Source: Gammaproteobacteria bacterium (GTDB taxonomy: Bacteria > Pseudomonadota > Gammaproteobacteria > Pseudomonadales > Azotimanducaceae). Taken from it: a stretch of 56,180 bases of DNA. Where the stretch lies: positions 1 through 56,180 of the forward strand of contig JAPPAV010000144.1 in NCBI GenBank assembly GCA_026705345.1. The letters are read 5' to 3'. The notes beneath the pieces are model-generated. The model made no database searches, was not told where the DNA came from, and saw only the letters and a list, made by a program, of their open reading frames with translations. The translations under genes and the position numbers were made by a program. Each line of letters starts with the position of its first letter. Position 1 is the first letter of the stretch. Shown here in pieces: positions 37,321 to 45,594 of the stretch.

Positions 37321-37749
37321 TCACTTGCGGTGCCAGGCTTTGAGTAACTCGAGCACAATCAAGGGCGTGGCTGCCGCGAGCGTTCCCGCGCAGACCACCC
37401 AGCCTAGGTGTGTTCGGGAGTCCAGGATGACGAACGATGCCCCGAGTGCTGCGGTGGGTACCGCGAACGCGCAGGAGCGGAAGGCCGGCAGGCGAGTATG
37501 TGCCGTCAGTGCCAACGCGGTTATAAGTACCAAGGAACCATATACCCATGGGGCGGCGGCACGACTCTCCGAACCGCCTGGGAATGTTTGATCGAAGATG
37601 AAGCCGTGGCACCACTGCACGGTGGCGACCGCAAGCACGATGAGCAGCACGGACCGGTTGTATGCAAAGAACCGCTTTTGGACGTCAGTGTCGAGGCGAC
37701 GGGCAAGCGCCAACAGGCTTGAGATGAGGGGCCCAAGTGGTTCCTTCAC
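37321..37749 (-). CDS. Small membrane protein, 142 aa
   Basis: Four predicted membrane segments (SVLLIVLAVATVQWCHGFIF, VYGSLVLITALALTAHT, FAVPTAALGASFVILD, VVCAGTLAAATPLIVLELL), with a cytoplasmic-like N-terminus (KEPLGPLISSLLALARRLDT). GTG start at 37749. It is the last gene downstream of the C39 exporter operon on the same strand. Small multi-span proteins in this position are often immunity factors; that is inference here. No family is recognised. Confidence 0.5.
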   Translation of the reverse strand: MKEPLGPLISSLLALARRLDTDVQKRFFAYNRSVLLIVLAVATVQWCHGFIFDQTFPGGSESRAAAPWVYGSLVLITALALTAHTRLPAFRSCAFAVPTAALGASFVILDSRTHLGWVVCAGTLAAATPLIVLELLKAWHRK

Positions 37750-37865
37750 GAATGTTGGCTTCTACTCGCCGAAGGCGAAGGAGTTGGAACACGGGTCGCA
37801 GGCGCATCGCCGTGGCAGTTTGTCGTTGGGACAAGCCTCGGCACGGGATTGGCACGTGAAGGAGA

Positions 37866-38156
37866 TCACGTGCCTAGCAGCGTGCGAACTGCGCCGCCGG
37901 CGCCGATGATCGCTAGCCCGACCAAGACTCCATTGAGGAATGGCGAGATAGCCATGGCGATGAGCAGGAAGACCGCGAAGGTTCGATCGAGTGATGGGCC
38001 TTCGAGAAGCCTCTCGATGATGGCCATATGCGAAGTGTGTGTAGCCGATCCGGCGGAAGGCGGAACGGGTGAAGGCGTTGGCATGCCGACGGGCTGGTCT
38101 CCAAGCCCTCGTACCGCGTAGGTCGGATTGACGCTTGCTCGTTCGAAATAGTTCAC
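37866..38156 (-). CDS. Small membrane protein, 96 aa
   Basis: Begins MNYFERASVNPTYAVRGLGD with a Pro-rich linker, then two membrane segments (FAVFLLIAMAISPFL and GVLVGLAIIGAGGAV). GTG start at 38156 with GGAGG 9 nt upstream, so its translation is well supported. It follows the C39 exporter gene by about 170 bp on the same strand. It is a candidate immunity or accessory protein of the bacteriocin-type locus. Confidence 0.6.
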   Translation of the reverse strand: MNYFERASVNPTYAVRGLGDQPVGMPTPSPVPPSAGSATHTSHMAIIERLLEGPSLDRTFAVFLLIAMAISPFLNGVLVGLAIIGAGGAVRTLLGT

Positions 38157-38327
38157 GGAGCACCCTCCAAGCTTCCGCTAGCGATTGTCGCGCTGCGTGC
38201 TACAGCCTAGCTAGCAAAAATCAGTTGTTTCGACGTTGCGATTTTTCGCTTGGGCTAGGCTGCGCCGAGACGAGGGATTGAACGGTGCAGCGAAGAGGCG
38301 CACTGGATTCACATCCGGTGAGGGTTG

Positions 38328-40466
38328 TCAGCGAAGCGCGGGCTGCTTGGAACCGGCTCGCACAAGGGTGGCCGAACCTTGCGAGATCCAGTACACGGTG
38401 TCGGCCGCCTCGAGCAGCGCAGGTCGGTGGGCGACGACTATTCGCGTGATCGGTAGGCGGGAGAGGAGCTCGACGATCTTTGCCTCGGTGTCGGCATCGA
38501 GGTTCGCCGTTCCCTCGTCCAGGATCAGGATCCGCGGCTCCCGGTAGAGCGCCCTGGCGAGGAGAACGCGCTGACGCTGGCCTCGGGAGAGGGCGCTGCC
38601 CATGTCACCCACCGGGGACAGGTACTGCATCGGCAGTCTCATGATGTCGCGGTGCACTTCGGCCGCCCTTGCGGCGTCGTGAACTCTCCCCATGTCGATT
38701 TCGGGGTCGAAAAAGGCGATGTTGTCGGCGAGCGTTCCCGTAAGGAGTTGGTCGTCCTGTGCGACGACGCCCATGTGCGTGCGCCACGAGGGCCAGATCG
38801 CTGGCGTGGCGAGGGTGCCGTCGAGAAGGACGTCACCGCTGGTTGGCGGATAGAGGCCGAGAAGTAGCTTGAGCAGAGTGCTCTTGCCTTCGCCCGATGG
38901 GCCGGTCAAGGCGACGAAGGCCCCGGGCGGAACTTCGAGATCGATGCCGTCAAGGATCAGTGGCTCACCCGCCCCGTAACGAAAAGAAAGCCGCCGTGTG
39001 GCCAGCGCGCCGCGAACCGGCTGGGCGAGTTCGGCACCTACGTTCGGCGTGTCGCGCTCCGCGTGCACGATGTCGCCCAAGCGGTTCAGGTGGAGGTGCA
39101 GGTAGGAGAACTGGACGATCTGGTTGACGAGCGCCAGGCTGCGATCCGTGAACGTCTGGCGAAAGCTCATGAAGGCGAACAGCATGCCGACGGAAAAGTC
39201 GTCGCCCGCGATGATCTGCTTGGCCGCAAAGTAGACGACGAGGACGATCTGCAGGCCCGAGATCAGCCGTTGGCCGGCCGTCATACCGATCGTGAGCTTC
39301 CCCACCGCGAACGAGGCGTTGATCACCTCGGCGTATCGATTGCGCCATAGGCCCTCGCGTTCGGCCTCGCGCCCGGTCAGCTTCACCACCGTGGAGGCGC
39401 GCAGGCTCTCGATCAGATGAGTCTGCGCCTTGGCGGCGGCGATGATTCGCTCCTCGGTGTGTCGCCGCTGCGAGGGGTAGAGGGCATAGGTGAATATGAG
39501 GCCGAGCAGGACGGACACGACGACCAGTGTGGCGAGTGGCGGTGAGTACAGGAACAAGATCACGGCGGCGGCGAGTGCCATCAGACCGTCGATAAACGTA
39601 GAGGCGACGCCTTGGGTGAGCGCCTCTTGAATAGGCCGGACGGAGTCGACGCGTGAGAGGATGTCGCCGACGTGCCGTTTCTCGAAGAACTCGGTCTTCA
39701 CCCGCAACAGGTGATGTACGAGATTCCCGACGATCTGGAAGCTCATGAGGAACCCGATGGATTGGAGCGTCCACGAACGGAGCGCGGCGATGGCGACGCG
39801 CAGGACGACCAAGCCACCGAAGCCGACGGCCAAAATTAGGAGAAGATCGACGTCTGCTAGGGCGATCGCGTGATCGATGCTGAGTTGGAGGTAGAAGGGG
39901 GCGGCGAGCACGGCAGCCTGCAATGTCGCGGACAGGGCGAGTACCTGCGCCAAGGCAGGCCAGAACCCGTCGATACGGGTCCATAGGTCTCTCAAACGTG
40001 TCGGAGCCCGGGCGGCGATCGGCATCATGTCGGGCGTCGGCGCGAGTTCGAGAACAACGCCGGTGAAATGCTTTGAGAATTCCGAGACCGTCAGTACGCG
40101 GCGACCGCGGGCGGGATCCAGGATCACGGCACGGCGACGGCGCATGCGGCTTAGCACGACGAAGTGGTCCAGGTCCCAATGCAGGATGGCGGGCATGCGC
40201 AGTCTTGGCAGTGCGTCGATGTCGGCGCGCAGCGCGCGGGTCGCGAGTCCGAATCTCCCCGCGAGATCCATCAGCCCACGCAGCGTGGTGCCGGCCAGAG
40301 ACACCGAAAACCGCTGCCGTATGCCGTTCAGGTCGATGTCGTGACCGAAGTGGTTTGCGACCATGACCAGGCAGGCGAGCGCGCACTCGGAAGCTTCTGA
40401 CGCCCGCACGACCGGTAAACGGGATCTGCGGGATAGTCCCCTGAGGTCTCGCGGGAGGCGGGTCAC
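38328..40466 (-). CDS. C39-peptidase ABC exporter (bacteriocin type)
   Basis: 712-residue exporter that cleaves a double-glycine leader and exports the peptide. The N-terminal C39 peptidase has Cys28 in SECALACL, His101 in DHFVVL and Asp117 in ILDPARGRR. Six membrane segments follow (about 160-430). The ATPase domain has Walker A GPSGEGKST at about 521-529, signature LSRGQ at about 625 and Walker B ILILDEG at about 645. The GTG start at 40466 is chosen because it lies just after the HlyD stop and gives the usual length; the frame continues upstream without homology. It is the exporter for the leader peptide gene at 44562. All catalytic residues are present. Confidence 0.9.
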   Translation of the reverse strand: MTRLPRDLRGLSRRSRLPVVRASEASECALACLVMVANHFGHDIDLNGIRQRFSVSLAGTTLRGLMDLAGRFGLATRALRADIDALPRLRMPAILHWDLDHFVVLSRMRRRRAVILDPARGRRVLTVSEFSKHFTGVVLELAPTPDMMPIAARAPTRLRDLWTRIDGFWPALAQVLALSATLQAAVLAAPFYLQLSIDHAIALADVDLLLILAVGFGGLVVLRVAIAALRSWTLQSIGFLMSFQIVGNLVHHLLRVKTEFFEKRHVGDILSRVDSVRPIQEALTQGVASTFIDGLMALAAAVILFLYSPPLATLVVVSVLLGLIFTYALYPSQRRHTEERIIAAAKAQTHLIESLRASTVVKLTGREAEREGLWRNRYAEVINASFAVGKLTIGMTAGQRLISGLQIVLVVYFAAKQIIAGDDFSVGMLFAFMSFRQTFTDRSLALVNQIVQFSYLHLHLNRLGDIVHAERDTPNVGAELAQPVRGALATRRLSFRYGAGEPLILDGIDLEVPPGAFVALTGPSGEGKSTLLKLLLGLYPPTSGDVLLDGTLATPAIWPSWRTHMGVVAQDDQLLTGTLADNIAFFDPEIDMGRVHDAARAAEVHRDIMRLPMQYLSPVGDMGSALSRGQRQRVLLARALYREPRILILDEGTANLDADTEAKIVELLSRLPITRIVVAHRPALLEAADTVYWISQGSATLVRAGSKQPALR

Positions 40467-40470
40467 GTCG

Positions 40471-41286
40471 TCACCGGGGCGTCTGGTAGATCGACTCGAA
40501 CAGCGTTTGGGGGGGACCGGCGACCTCGGCGGAGAGGAGCATGCCGGCCCGTAGGGGAACGCTGCGACCGCCAACGCTCACCTGCTGGGCGGGAAGGCTG
40601 ACTCGAATCGGAAAGGCGGGCTTCGTGAGGGGAATGCGGCCATTGCCGGCCTCTTCCGGCAGAAGGGGGGCACTCGACACGTGAGTGACGACGCCTTCCT
40701 GGGCGTCGTGGTCGCCGGTATGCAGGGCGTCGTACCTCAAACGAAGGCGCTGGCCGGCCTCGACGAGTCCGAGGGCGTGCGAAGGCAGGAAAATCTCGGC
40801 CACGAGATCGTCACCGGGGGCGAGCACGGCAACGGTAGCGCCGTGGGGGACGTATTGGCCGACCCGGACGCGAACGGCCTCCACGCGGCCGTCGAAAGGG
40901 GCGCGTACGAGGTCGAGGCTGGGGTGGCTAGGCAATGGGAGCGGGGCTACGTGGTGCGCATTCGGCGTTTGGCTGGGAGAACCGATCCGGGCGAGCGGCT
41001 GGCCTGCGTCGACCTGGTCGCCTTGGGACGCCATCAGAGCGGTGACGAAGCCGTCGCCATTGGCGAACACGCGAGCCAAGCCGCCCTCCGGGACGAGCCA
41101 GCCGCGCGCGGGTTCCTTGCGGGCGTGGCTCGCGGTGGTAGCGAACCAAGTCCCCATGAGCAGAAGCATAGTGATGACCGCCAAGGCGCACCACGAGCCT
41201 AGGGGAGCGGCTAGCAGCACCTGGCCGTCGAGGCGCCCGGTGGCATGGTCGAGGGCTTCTTGTCTGAACAGGGGATGGGTGGCCAT
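40471..41286 (-). CDS. HlyD/CvaA-type membrane fusion protein
   Basis: 271-residue periplasmic adaptor for the C39 exporter. One N-terminal membrane segment (CALAVITMLLLMGTWFATT), a biotinyl-lipoyl-like hairpin (GFVTALMASQGDQVDAGQPL, VRAPFDGRVEAVRVRVGQYV) and a beta-barrel (VAEIFLPSHALGLVEAGQRL). The long coiled coil of HlyD is absent, giving a compact CvaA-like form. Its stop lies 4 bp before the GTG of the exporter gene. Both belong to the same transcription unit as the ABC permease and ATPase. Confidence 0.85.
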   Translation of the reverse strand: MATHPLFRQEALDHATGRLDGQVLLAAPLGSWCALAVITMLLLMGTWFATTASHARKEPARGWLVPEGGLARVFANGDGFVTALMASQGDQVDAGQPLARIGSPSQTPNAHHVAPLPLPSHPSLDLVRAPFDGRVEAVRVRVGQYVPHGATVAVLAPGDDLVAEIFLPSHALGLVEAGQRLRLRYDALHTGDHDAQEGVVTHVSSAPLLPEEAGNGRIPLTKPAFPIRVSLPAQQVSVGGRSVPLRAGMLLSAEVAGPPQTLFESIYQTPR

Positions 41287-41289
41287 CGG

Positions 41290-41838
41290 TCACGCGCTCG
41301 CTGGGCCGATGCGTTTCGACTCGCGCCAGACGGTGCGCAGCGGAACGGCGCACTTGCGGCTTATGGCGAGGTAGTCGGCGGGTGCCAATGGGTGGCGGCC
41401 GGACTCGCGCAGCCGGTGTTGGATCGCCCGCCAGAGGCGTGAGGCTTCGTCGCCGGTGGGTTCTCGCGGCCGGCCGACGCTGGAGACGCCGAAGACTTGA
41501 CGTAGGTTGGTATAGGCACGGCGGCTGGTGCCGAACAGGCGTCGCATCATTTCGAACGATGCATCGGCCCGAATCAACGCGTGCTCCCACTCGGTGGACA
41601 GGCCGTCTGCGCGGGCACGTTGGATGATCGCTCGGAACGCTTGCCGATCGACCTTGATGTCGAGGCAGTGTCTCCTCAGCCGTTCGATGCGCTTGAGGTC
41701 GCCGAAGGTGAGGCTGGCGAGGGCGGTAACCTCGGACGGGCCGAAACCCATGCTGGCGAGAGCTTCGGTCTCGCCGTCCTCGATGCAGCGCATCGCGTAG
41801 ATGACCAGGGCCACCGCTAATTCACCGGCCTTGTCCAT
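41290..41838 (-). CDS. DUF2857-like protein
   Basis: 182 residues, soluble, helical. The sequence MGFGPSEVTALASLTFGDLK, the block ADASFEMMRRLFGTSRRAYT and the pattern LRQVFGVSSVGRPREPTGDE with SRLWRAI resemble DUF2857, a domain better known from integrative elements than from bacteriocin operons. The assignment is from memory and moderate. It starts with an ATG overlapping the permease stop (TGATG) and ends 4 bp before the HlyD gene, so it is fully embedded in the export operon. It may act as a regulator or DNA-binding factor for the locus. No catalytic motif is visible. Confidence 0.55.
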   Translation of the reverse strand: MDKAGELAVALVIYAMRCIEDGETEALASMGFGPSEVTALASLTFGDLKRIERLRRHCLDIKVDRQAFRAIIQRARADGLSTEWEHALIRADASFEMMRRLFGTSRRAYTNLRQVFGVSSVGRPREPTGDEASRLWRAIQHRLRESGRHPLAPADYLAISRKCAVPLRTVWRESKRIGPASA

Positions 41839-43088
41839 CAGCCGTGCGGCGTATCTGCCACGGGATCCAGGTCGATGCGGGCCATTCCAAGACCCCCCGC
41901 GTAGACCGCGGCGAACGCGGTCAGAAGGCACGTGGCCAGGGCCGCGACCAATCCCCAAGGGTTGTACATCCAGGCCGCACCGGAAAGGGCCACCACCGCC
42001 GGAGTGGCAACGAGCGTGCTGAGGCGGCTGGACAGAAGCCAGCGGGATCTGGAGGCGAACGCGAGGTACGCGTGGCAAGCGGCGAGGGCCAGCAGCATCA
42101 TCTCGACGAGGTGCCAACTCGGGCCGAGGGCGACCGCGACGGCGGTGAACACGCCTGCGGCGAACATCGAACCCGCGACGATGGTCCAGATCGCGCGGCG
42201 GGCAGCGTCGAGGCGCGAATTGGCGACACCGGCAAGCAAAAGCCACGCGGCTCTGGGAATCGGCCCCGAGCGGAGAGACACGGACGGGCCCGAAGCGCCG
42301 ATGTTCGCGAACACCGAGCCGACAACGACGATCAAGGGACCGTCGCGCCATTCGAGCTCCGGCAATCGGAGAGACATGGCGCAGCTGGCCGCCAGGATGC
42401 CGGACCAGAGCGCGACCCGCGGCAGAGATGGTGCCCATAGGGCACTGCCTGAATGTGAGCCGATCCAGCGCAACCAGAACCATCCTGTGGTCGCGGGCGG
42501 CGACGGGATGGCGGGCCTGTGAAGACGAACAGCGAACCCGAAGAGGACCACCGTTGCCGCAGCCAGAGCGATGACGATGGCCGCGGCGTTCGACAAACCG
42601 AAACTGGAGGTGGACGCGTGCGCTTGCAGAAGGGGTGCGAGCGGAACGAGGATCGCGAGGAACAGGATGAGGTAGGACGTCAATGCGGGACGTTCGCCGC
42701 CGCCGAGCATGCCGGCGGCGAGCGCGAGTGGTCCCCACACCAAGAGGGGCCACGGTTCCAGTCCACCGATCGACGCGACCACAGCGTGTAGCCAAAGGGC
42801 GGCGAGCGCGGCGAGTGCCGCGACGAAGCCGAGCGTCTTGGAGAGTCCCGGGGTGAAGTGGGATCCGGTCCATGCGGCTGTTCGCCGGACGCAGGCGCCG
42901 ATCCATGTGCCGGCGATGGCGAGGGGCAAGCCGGTGTAGAGAAGCGCGGTGTCGCCGAGCGATTCGATTCCGCGGAACGCGAGCCAGGCAAGAAACGCGC
43001 CGTAGGCGGAGACGCCGATCAGCGTCCCGGTCGAGGCCGGGCGAAAGCAAGCGACCGCGACGACCGGCAATTGGCGAACAACTGTCAT
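41838..43088 (-). CDS. ABC transporter permease
   Basis: 416 residues with at least ten membrane segments (for example FVAALAALAALWLHAVVASI, YLILFLAILVPLAPLL, AAIVIALAAATVVLFGFAV, VFTAVAVAL). It is the membrane partner of the ATPase at 43085; the two genes overlap by four bases (ATGA). In GntR-led operons such pairs commonly give self-immunity by extruding a peptide or antibiotic. The stop overlaps the next start. The fold is permease-like but not closely similar to a named family. Confidence 0.65.
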   Translation of the reverse strand: MTVVRQLPVVAVACFRPASTGTLIGVSAYGAFLAWLAFRGIESLGDTALLYTGLPLAIAGTWIGACVRRTAAWTGSHFTPGLSKTLGFVAALAALAALWLHAVVASIGGLEPWPLLVWGPLALAAGMLGGGERPALTSYLILFLAILVPLAPLLQAHASTSSFGLSNAAAIVIALAAATVVLFGFAVRLHRPAIPSPPATTGWFWLRWIGSHSGSALWAPSLPRVALWSGILAASCAMSLRLPELEWRDGPLIVVVGSVFANIGASGPSVSLRSGPIPRAAWLLLAGVANSRLDAARRAIWTIVAGSMFAAGVFTAVAVALGPSWHLVEMMLLALAACHAYLAFASRSRWLLSSRLSTLVATPAVVALSGAAWMYNPWGLVAALATCLLTAFAAVYAGGLGMARIDLDPVADTPHG

Positions 43089-43912
43089 GCGGTGATGTCC
43101 AGGAAGAGCTCTTCAAGGGTGGGTTCGTCGACGTGCGTCGCCAGAGAGAGGTCGTGGTTGCGCCAGTTTCGGAGCCAGCACCCGGTTCCCGTGTGCGCCA
43201 GTACGTCGGTGCCTGGCGGTGGGCTCGCCAGGCCGGACACGCGCCGGACCTCCTCCTTGAGCTCATCGATGCCGATGCGCAACACGATCCGTTTGCCGTG
43301 GAGGATGGCGACATCGGAACAGATTCGTTCCACGTCGCTGCAGATGTGGCTGGACAGGAGGACCGTCTGCCCCGTCTGTGTGTTCAGTTCGCCGACGGCG
43401 CGTAGGAAGTCCCGACGCGCGCCAGGGTCGAGCATGGCGACCGGCTCGTCGAGGACCAGAAGGTCCGGTCGGTGGCCGATGGCGAGCAGCACCGCGACGC
43501 ACTGGCGCATGCCCGGCGACAGCGTGCCGATGCGCTGGTCGGGGACGGCCCAGCGCTCGCGTAGCTCGGCCACTAGCTGCGCGTCCCAACTCTCGTGGAA
43601 GCCGCGCACTAGGTCGATGCTCTGAGAGGGTGTGAGCCACTCGAAGTCGCGGAACTGTTGGGGCACGAAACCGATCCGGCGACGGACGGTGGATGGGGCG
43701 TTCCACGCGGCGTGGCCGAATAGGCGCGTCTCGCCGTGCCAGGCCCTTCGCAGGCCCAGCGCGGTGTGGATGAGCGTGGTCTTGCCAACTCCATTACGCC
43801 CTAGGAGCCCGGTGACGGAACCGGCCGCGACGACGAAGTCGAGGCGGTCGAGGACAGGTCGCCTACGCCGATAGCCGACGGTAATTTTTTCGAGAGAGAG
43901 TGGTTCGCTCAT
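43085..43912 (-). CDS. ABC transporter ATP-binding protein
   Basis: 275 residues. Walker A is GLLGRNGVGKTTLI, Q-loop VPQQFRDFEW, signature LSPGMRQCVAVLL, Walker B LLVLDEPVAMLDP and H-switch SSHICSD. It resembles CcmA/YtrB-type importer-exporter ATPases that pair with ABC-2 permeases. The start overlaps the GntR stop (ATGA) and the stop overlaps the permease start. Likely the energising subunit of an immunity or efflux pump for the locus. Confidence 0.9.
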   Translation of the reverse strand: MSEPLSLEKITVGYRRRRPVLDRLDFVVAAGSVTGLLGRNGVGKTTLIHTALGLRRAWHGETRLFGHAAWNAPSTVRRRIGFVPQQFRDFEWLTPSQSIDLVRGFHESWDAQLVAELRERWAVPDQRIGTLSPGMRQCVAVLLAIGHRPDLLVLDEPVAMLDPGARRDFLRAVGELNTQTGQTVLLSSHICSDVERICSDVAILHGKRIVLRIGIDELKEEVRRVSGLASPPPGTDVLAHTGTGCWLRNWRNHDLSLATHVDEPTLEELFLDITA

Positions 43913-44283
43913 GTGGACTTTCCTTCAGACTTCCAAGCGAGGTGTATGGCGTCGACGACCTCTGCCGGGGTGAGGCGAAGTCGTTTCGCGGCGTCTACGA
44001 GGGCGAGCGTCTGCGGACGAATGGTCTCGGCGGGTGTGATGGTGGCGCTTTGGACGACCATGCCGACACCGCGTCTACGCGCAACGATGCCGTCGCGCTC
44101 GAGAAGTGAGTAGGCCTTCGAGACGGTCATCGGGTTGACTCCGATGTCGCCGGCGAGGACGCGGACCGAGGGTAGGAGCTCACCTGGAAGTAGCTGACCG
44201 CTGGCGATGAGTTGGCAAGTCTGGTCCACGATCTGACGGTAGATCGGCGTTCCCGATGCAGCGTTTAGCGAGTAGATCGACAT
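43909..44283 (-). CDS. GntR (YtrA subfamily) transcriptional regulator
   Basis: 124 residues. A winged helix with the GntR recognition motif (IYRQIVDQTCQLIASGQLLP, SVRVLAGDIGVNPMTVSKAY) and a short C-terminal tail with no ligand domain, typical of YtrA-type regulators that control adjacent ABC pump operons. It is the first gene of a six-gene operon and overlaps the ATPase gene. An 18-bp palindrome lies 5 bp upstream of its ATG within the predicted promoter, suggesting autorepression. Confidence 0.9.
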   Translation of the reverse strand: MSIYSLNAASGTPIYRQIVDQTCQLIASGQLLPGELLPSVRVLAGDIGVNPMTVSKAYSLLERDGIVARRRGVGMVVQSATITPAETIRPQTLALVDAAKRLRLTPAEVVDAIHLAWKSEGKST

Positions 44284-44287
44284 TAGT

Positions 44288-44320
44288 GTATTAGTATACG
44301 AATACGAAAACGGTTCGCAA
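44288..44320 (-). promoter_or_regulatory. Promoter and palindromic operator of the GntR operon
   Basis: On the minus strand a TTGCGA (44315-44320) and TATACT (44293-44298) are separated by 16 bp. Overlapping the -10, GTATTAGTATACGAATAC (44288-44305) is a near-perfect palindrome. Transcription from this promoter would begin at or within a few bases of the ATG at 44283, giving a leaderless mRNA. GntR/YtrA regulators often bind such sites. Confidence 0.6.
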
Positions 44321-44561
44321 GGGATCCGAGGGGAGCAGTGGAAAACAAGAACCCGGCCCGCGAACTTTGAGGAACGGATGGGTGACCGGAGGTTAACAAG
44401 GGCCAGTTCCCGTGCATCGCGGATGCGTGGGAAGAAATCCGTACGTGACTTGGGCAGATATATCGTTGACGAGGAGCGACGTCAACGCTGAAGTTATGCG
44501 AGACCGTGAGCGAGGAAGTGCACGGCTAGCTGACAAGACAACTCGCCCAAGGAGAGTGAAG

Positions 44562-44796
44562 ATGAACGCATTGAACGCACGCCAGGGGGGGCATAGGAGA
44601 TCTCGCGGCAACGGCAAGCGTCAGAGAGCTGACCGCAGACGAAGTCGAGGAGGTGGCCGGTGGGGTACTGCCGATCGTAGTCATCGCGGTTGCCGTGGTT
44701 GCTGCGACAGTCCTGCAGGAGTCCGGTGAGGAGTCGCCGTCGGAGGGCGAGGAGGGCGGTGGCCCGGGTGACGGCGAAGACACCGGCGACAACTAG
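44562..44796 (+). pseudogene. Double-glycine-leader bacteriocin-type precursor, frame broken at G7
   Basis: The ATG at 44562 follows a strong AAGGAG site. From it MNALNARQGG is read, then a run of seven G (44585-44591) shifts the frame. In the +1 frame the sequence continues through VRELTADEVEEVAGG, a textbook leader ending in Gly-Gly. A core of 43 residues follows: VLPIVVIAVAVVAATVL, then an acidic Ser/Glu/Gly tail to TAG at 44794-44796. Removing one G yields one 77-residue precursor (leader 34). No start codon exists in the leader frame downstream of an earlier stop (44572-44574), so production needs slippage, a corrected base call or phase variation. The C39 exporter at 38328 is the expected processing enzyme. 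Confidence 0.7.
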
Positions 44797-44865
44797 GCGG
44801 GAGATCACGTAGGCACTCCGACGGCACGACTTCGGGGGTAGCTGCGTTCGGGACCGAGTCGTCTG

Positions 44866-45594
44866 TTGGCGGCTTTGCGTAAGTATGATCTGGTGACTAC
44901 ACACAACCGAAAGTCACTGACGCGGGAGACGCGGGAAAGGGTGCTGAACGCGGCCTTAGAGACGTTCTCGCGGGACGGTTTCGAAGGGGCAACCGTCAAG
45001 GCGATTGCGCAACGGGCTAACGTGGGCCACGGTACGGTGTTCTGGCACTTTCGAGACAAGGCCCAGCTCTATGCGCAGGCGATCGAGCTAGCGGGTGATC
45101 GACTTCTTGGGCTATTGCGTTGTGATCTGGAAAACAACGACGCAACGCTGTCCGAAGTCGTGGTGGCATGGGTCGGAGTTCTGCGGCGAGCCGATTATTC
45201 GTCGTCTTTGCTCTCGATCGGACGCCGGACACGTGGCGATGCGGCCATTGCGTCGGCGGTACGGTCATTCGATCGACGATTGGTCGAGTATTGGGAAGGA
45301 CGCCTTAGCGATGTTTCGAAGTTCCCGTTGAGCAGCGTGGCTCGTCGACATGAACTTGCCCAGGTGATTGTCGCCTTGGGCCGGGTGTTCGCGGCGGCGG
45401 AGGCGGCGGCACCGCTGTTGGTGGAGTTCGCGGCGGCACTAGAGATGACGTTCTCGCAAGGTAGGCGGACAGGCTCAGCGGATCCTGGCAGACGGCGCGC
45501 GCCCGTTGATAGTGGCACTGAAGGACGGCTGTCGCGGCGCACCATCGGGAGCACCACCAACGCCCCACAGCCCCGCTGTCCATTGAGAAAGTGA
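44866..45594 (+). CDS. TetR-family transcriptional regulator
   Basis: The N-terminal HTH is typical TetR: RERVLNAALETFSRDGFEGA, VKAIAQRANVGHGTVFWHFR. A helical ligand domain follows (VVVAWVGVLRRADYSSSLLS, AQVIVALGRVFAAAEAAAPL). The last residues (CPLRK and stop) derive from the IS end at 45576, so the natural C-terminus may be lost or extended. The start is TTG at 44866; a GTG at 44893 is an alternative. It lies beside the leader-peptide gene and could regulate it or be an unrelated neighbour. Confidence 0.8.
   Translation: MAALRKYDLVTTHNRKSLTRETRERVLNAALETFSRDGFEGATVKAIAQRANVGHGTVFWHFRDKAQLYAQAIELAGDRLLGLLRCDLENNDATLSEVVVAWVGVLRRADYSSSLLSIGRRTRGDAAIASAVRSFDRRLVEYWEGRLSDVSKFPLSSVARRHELAQVIVALGRVFAAAEAAAPLLVEFAAALEMTFSQGRRTGSADPGRRRAPVDSGTEGRLSRRTIGSTTNAPQPRCPLRK

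Noticed and set aside
41290-43314. 674-residue minus-strand frame
   Set aside because: Its N-terminal 490 residues are a shadow of the ABC permease; only the last 182 residues form the DUF2857-like gene.
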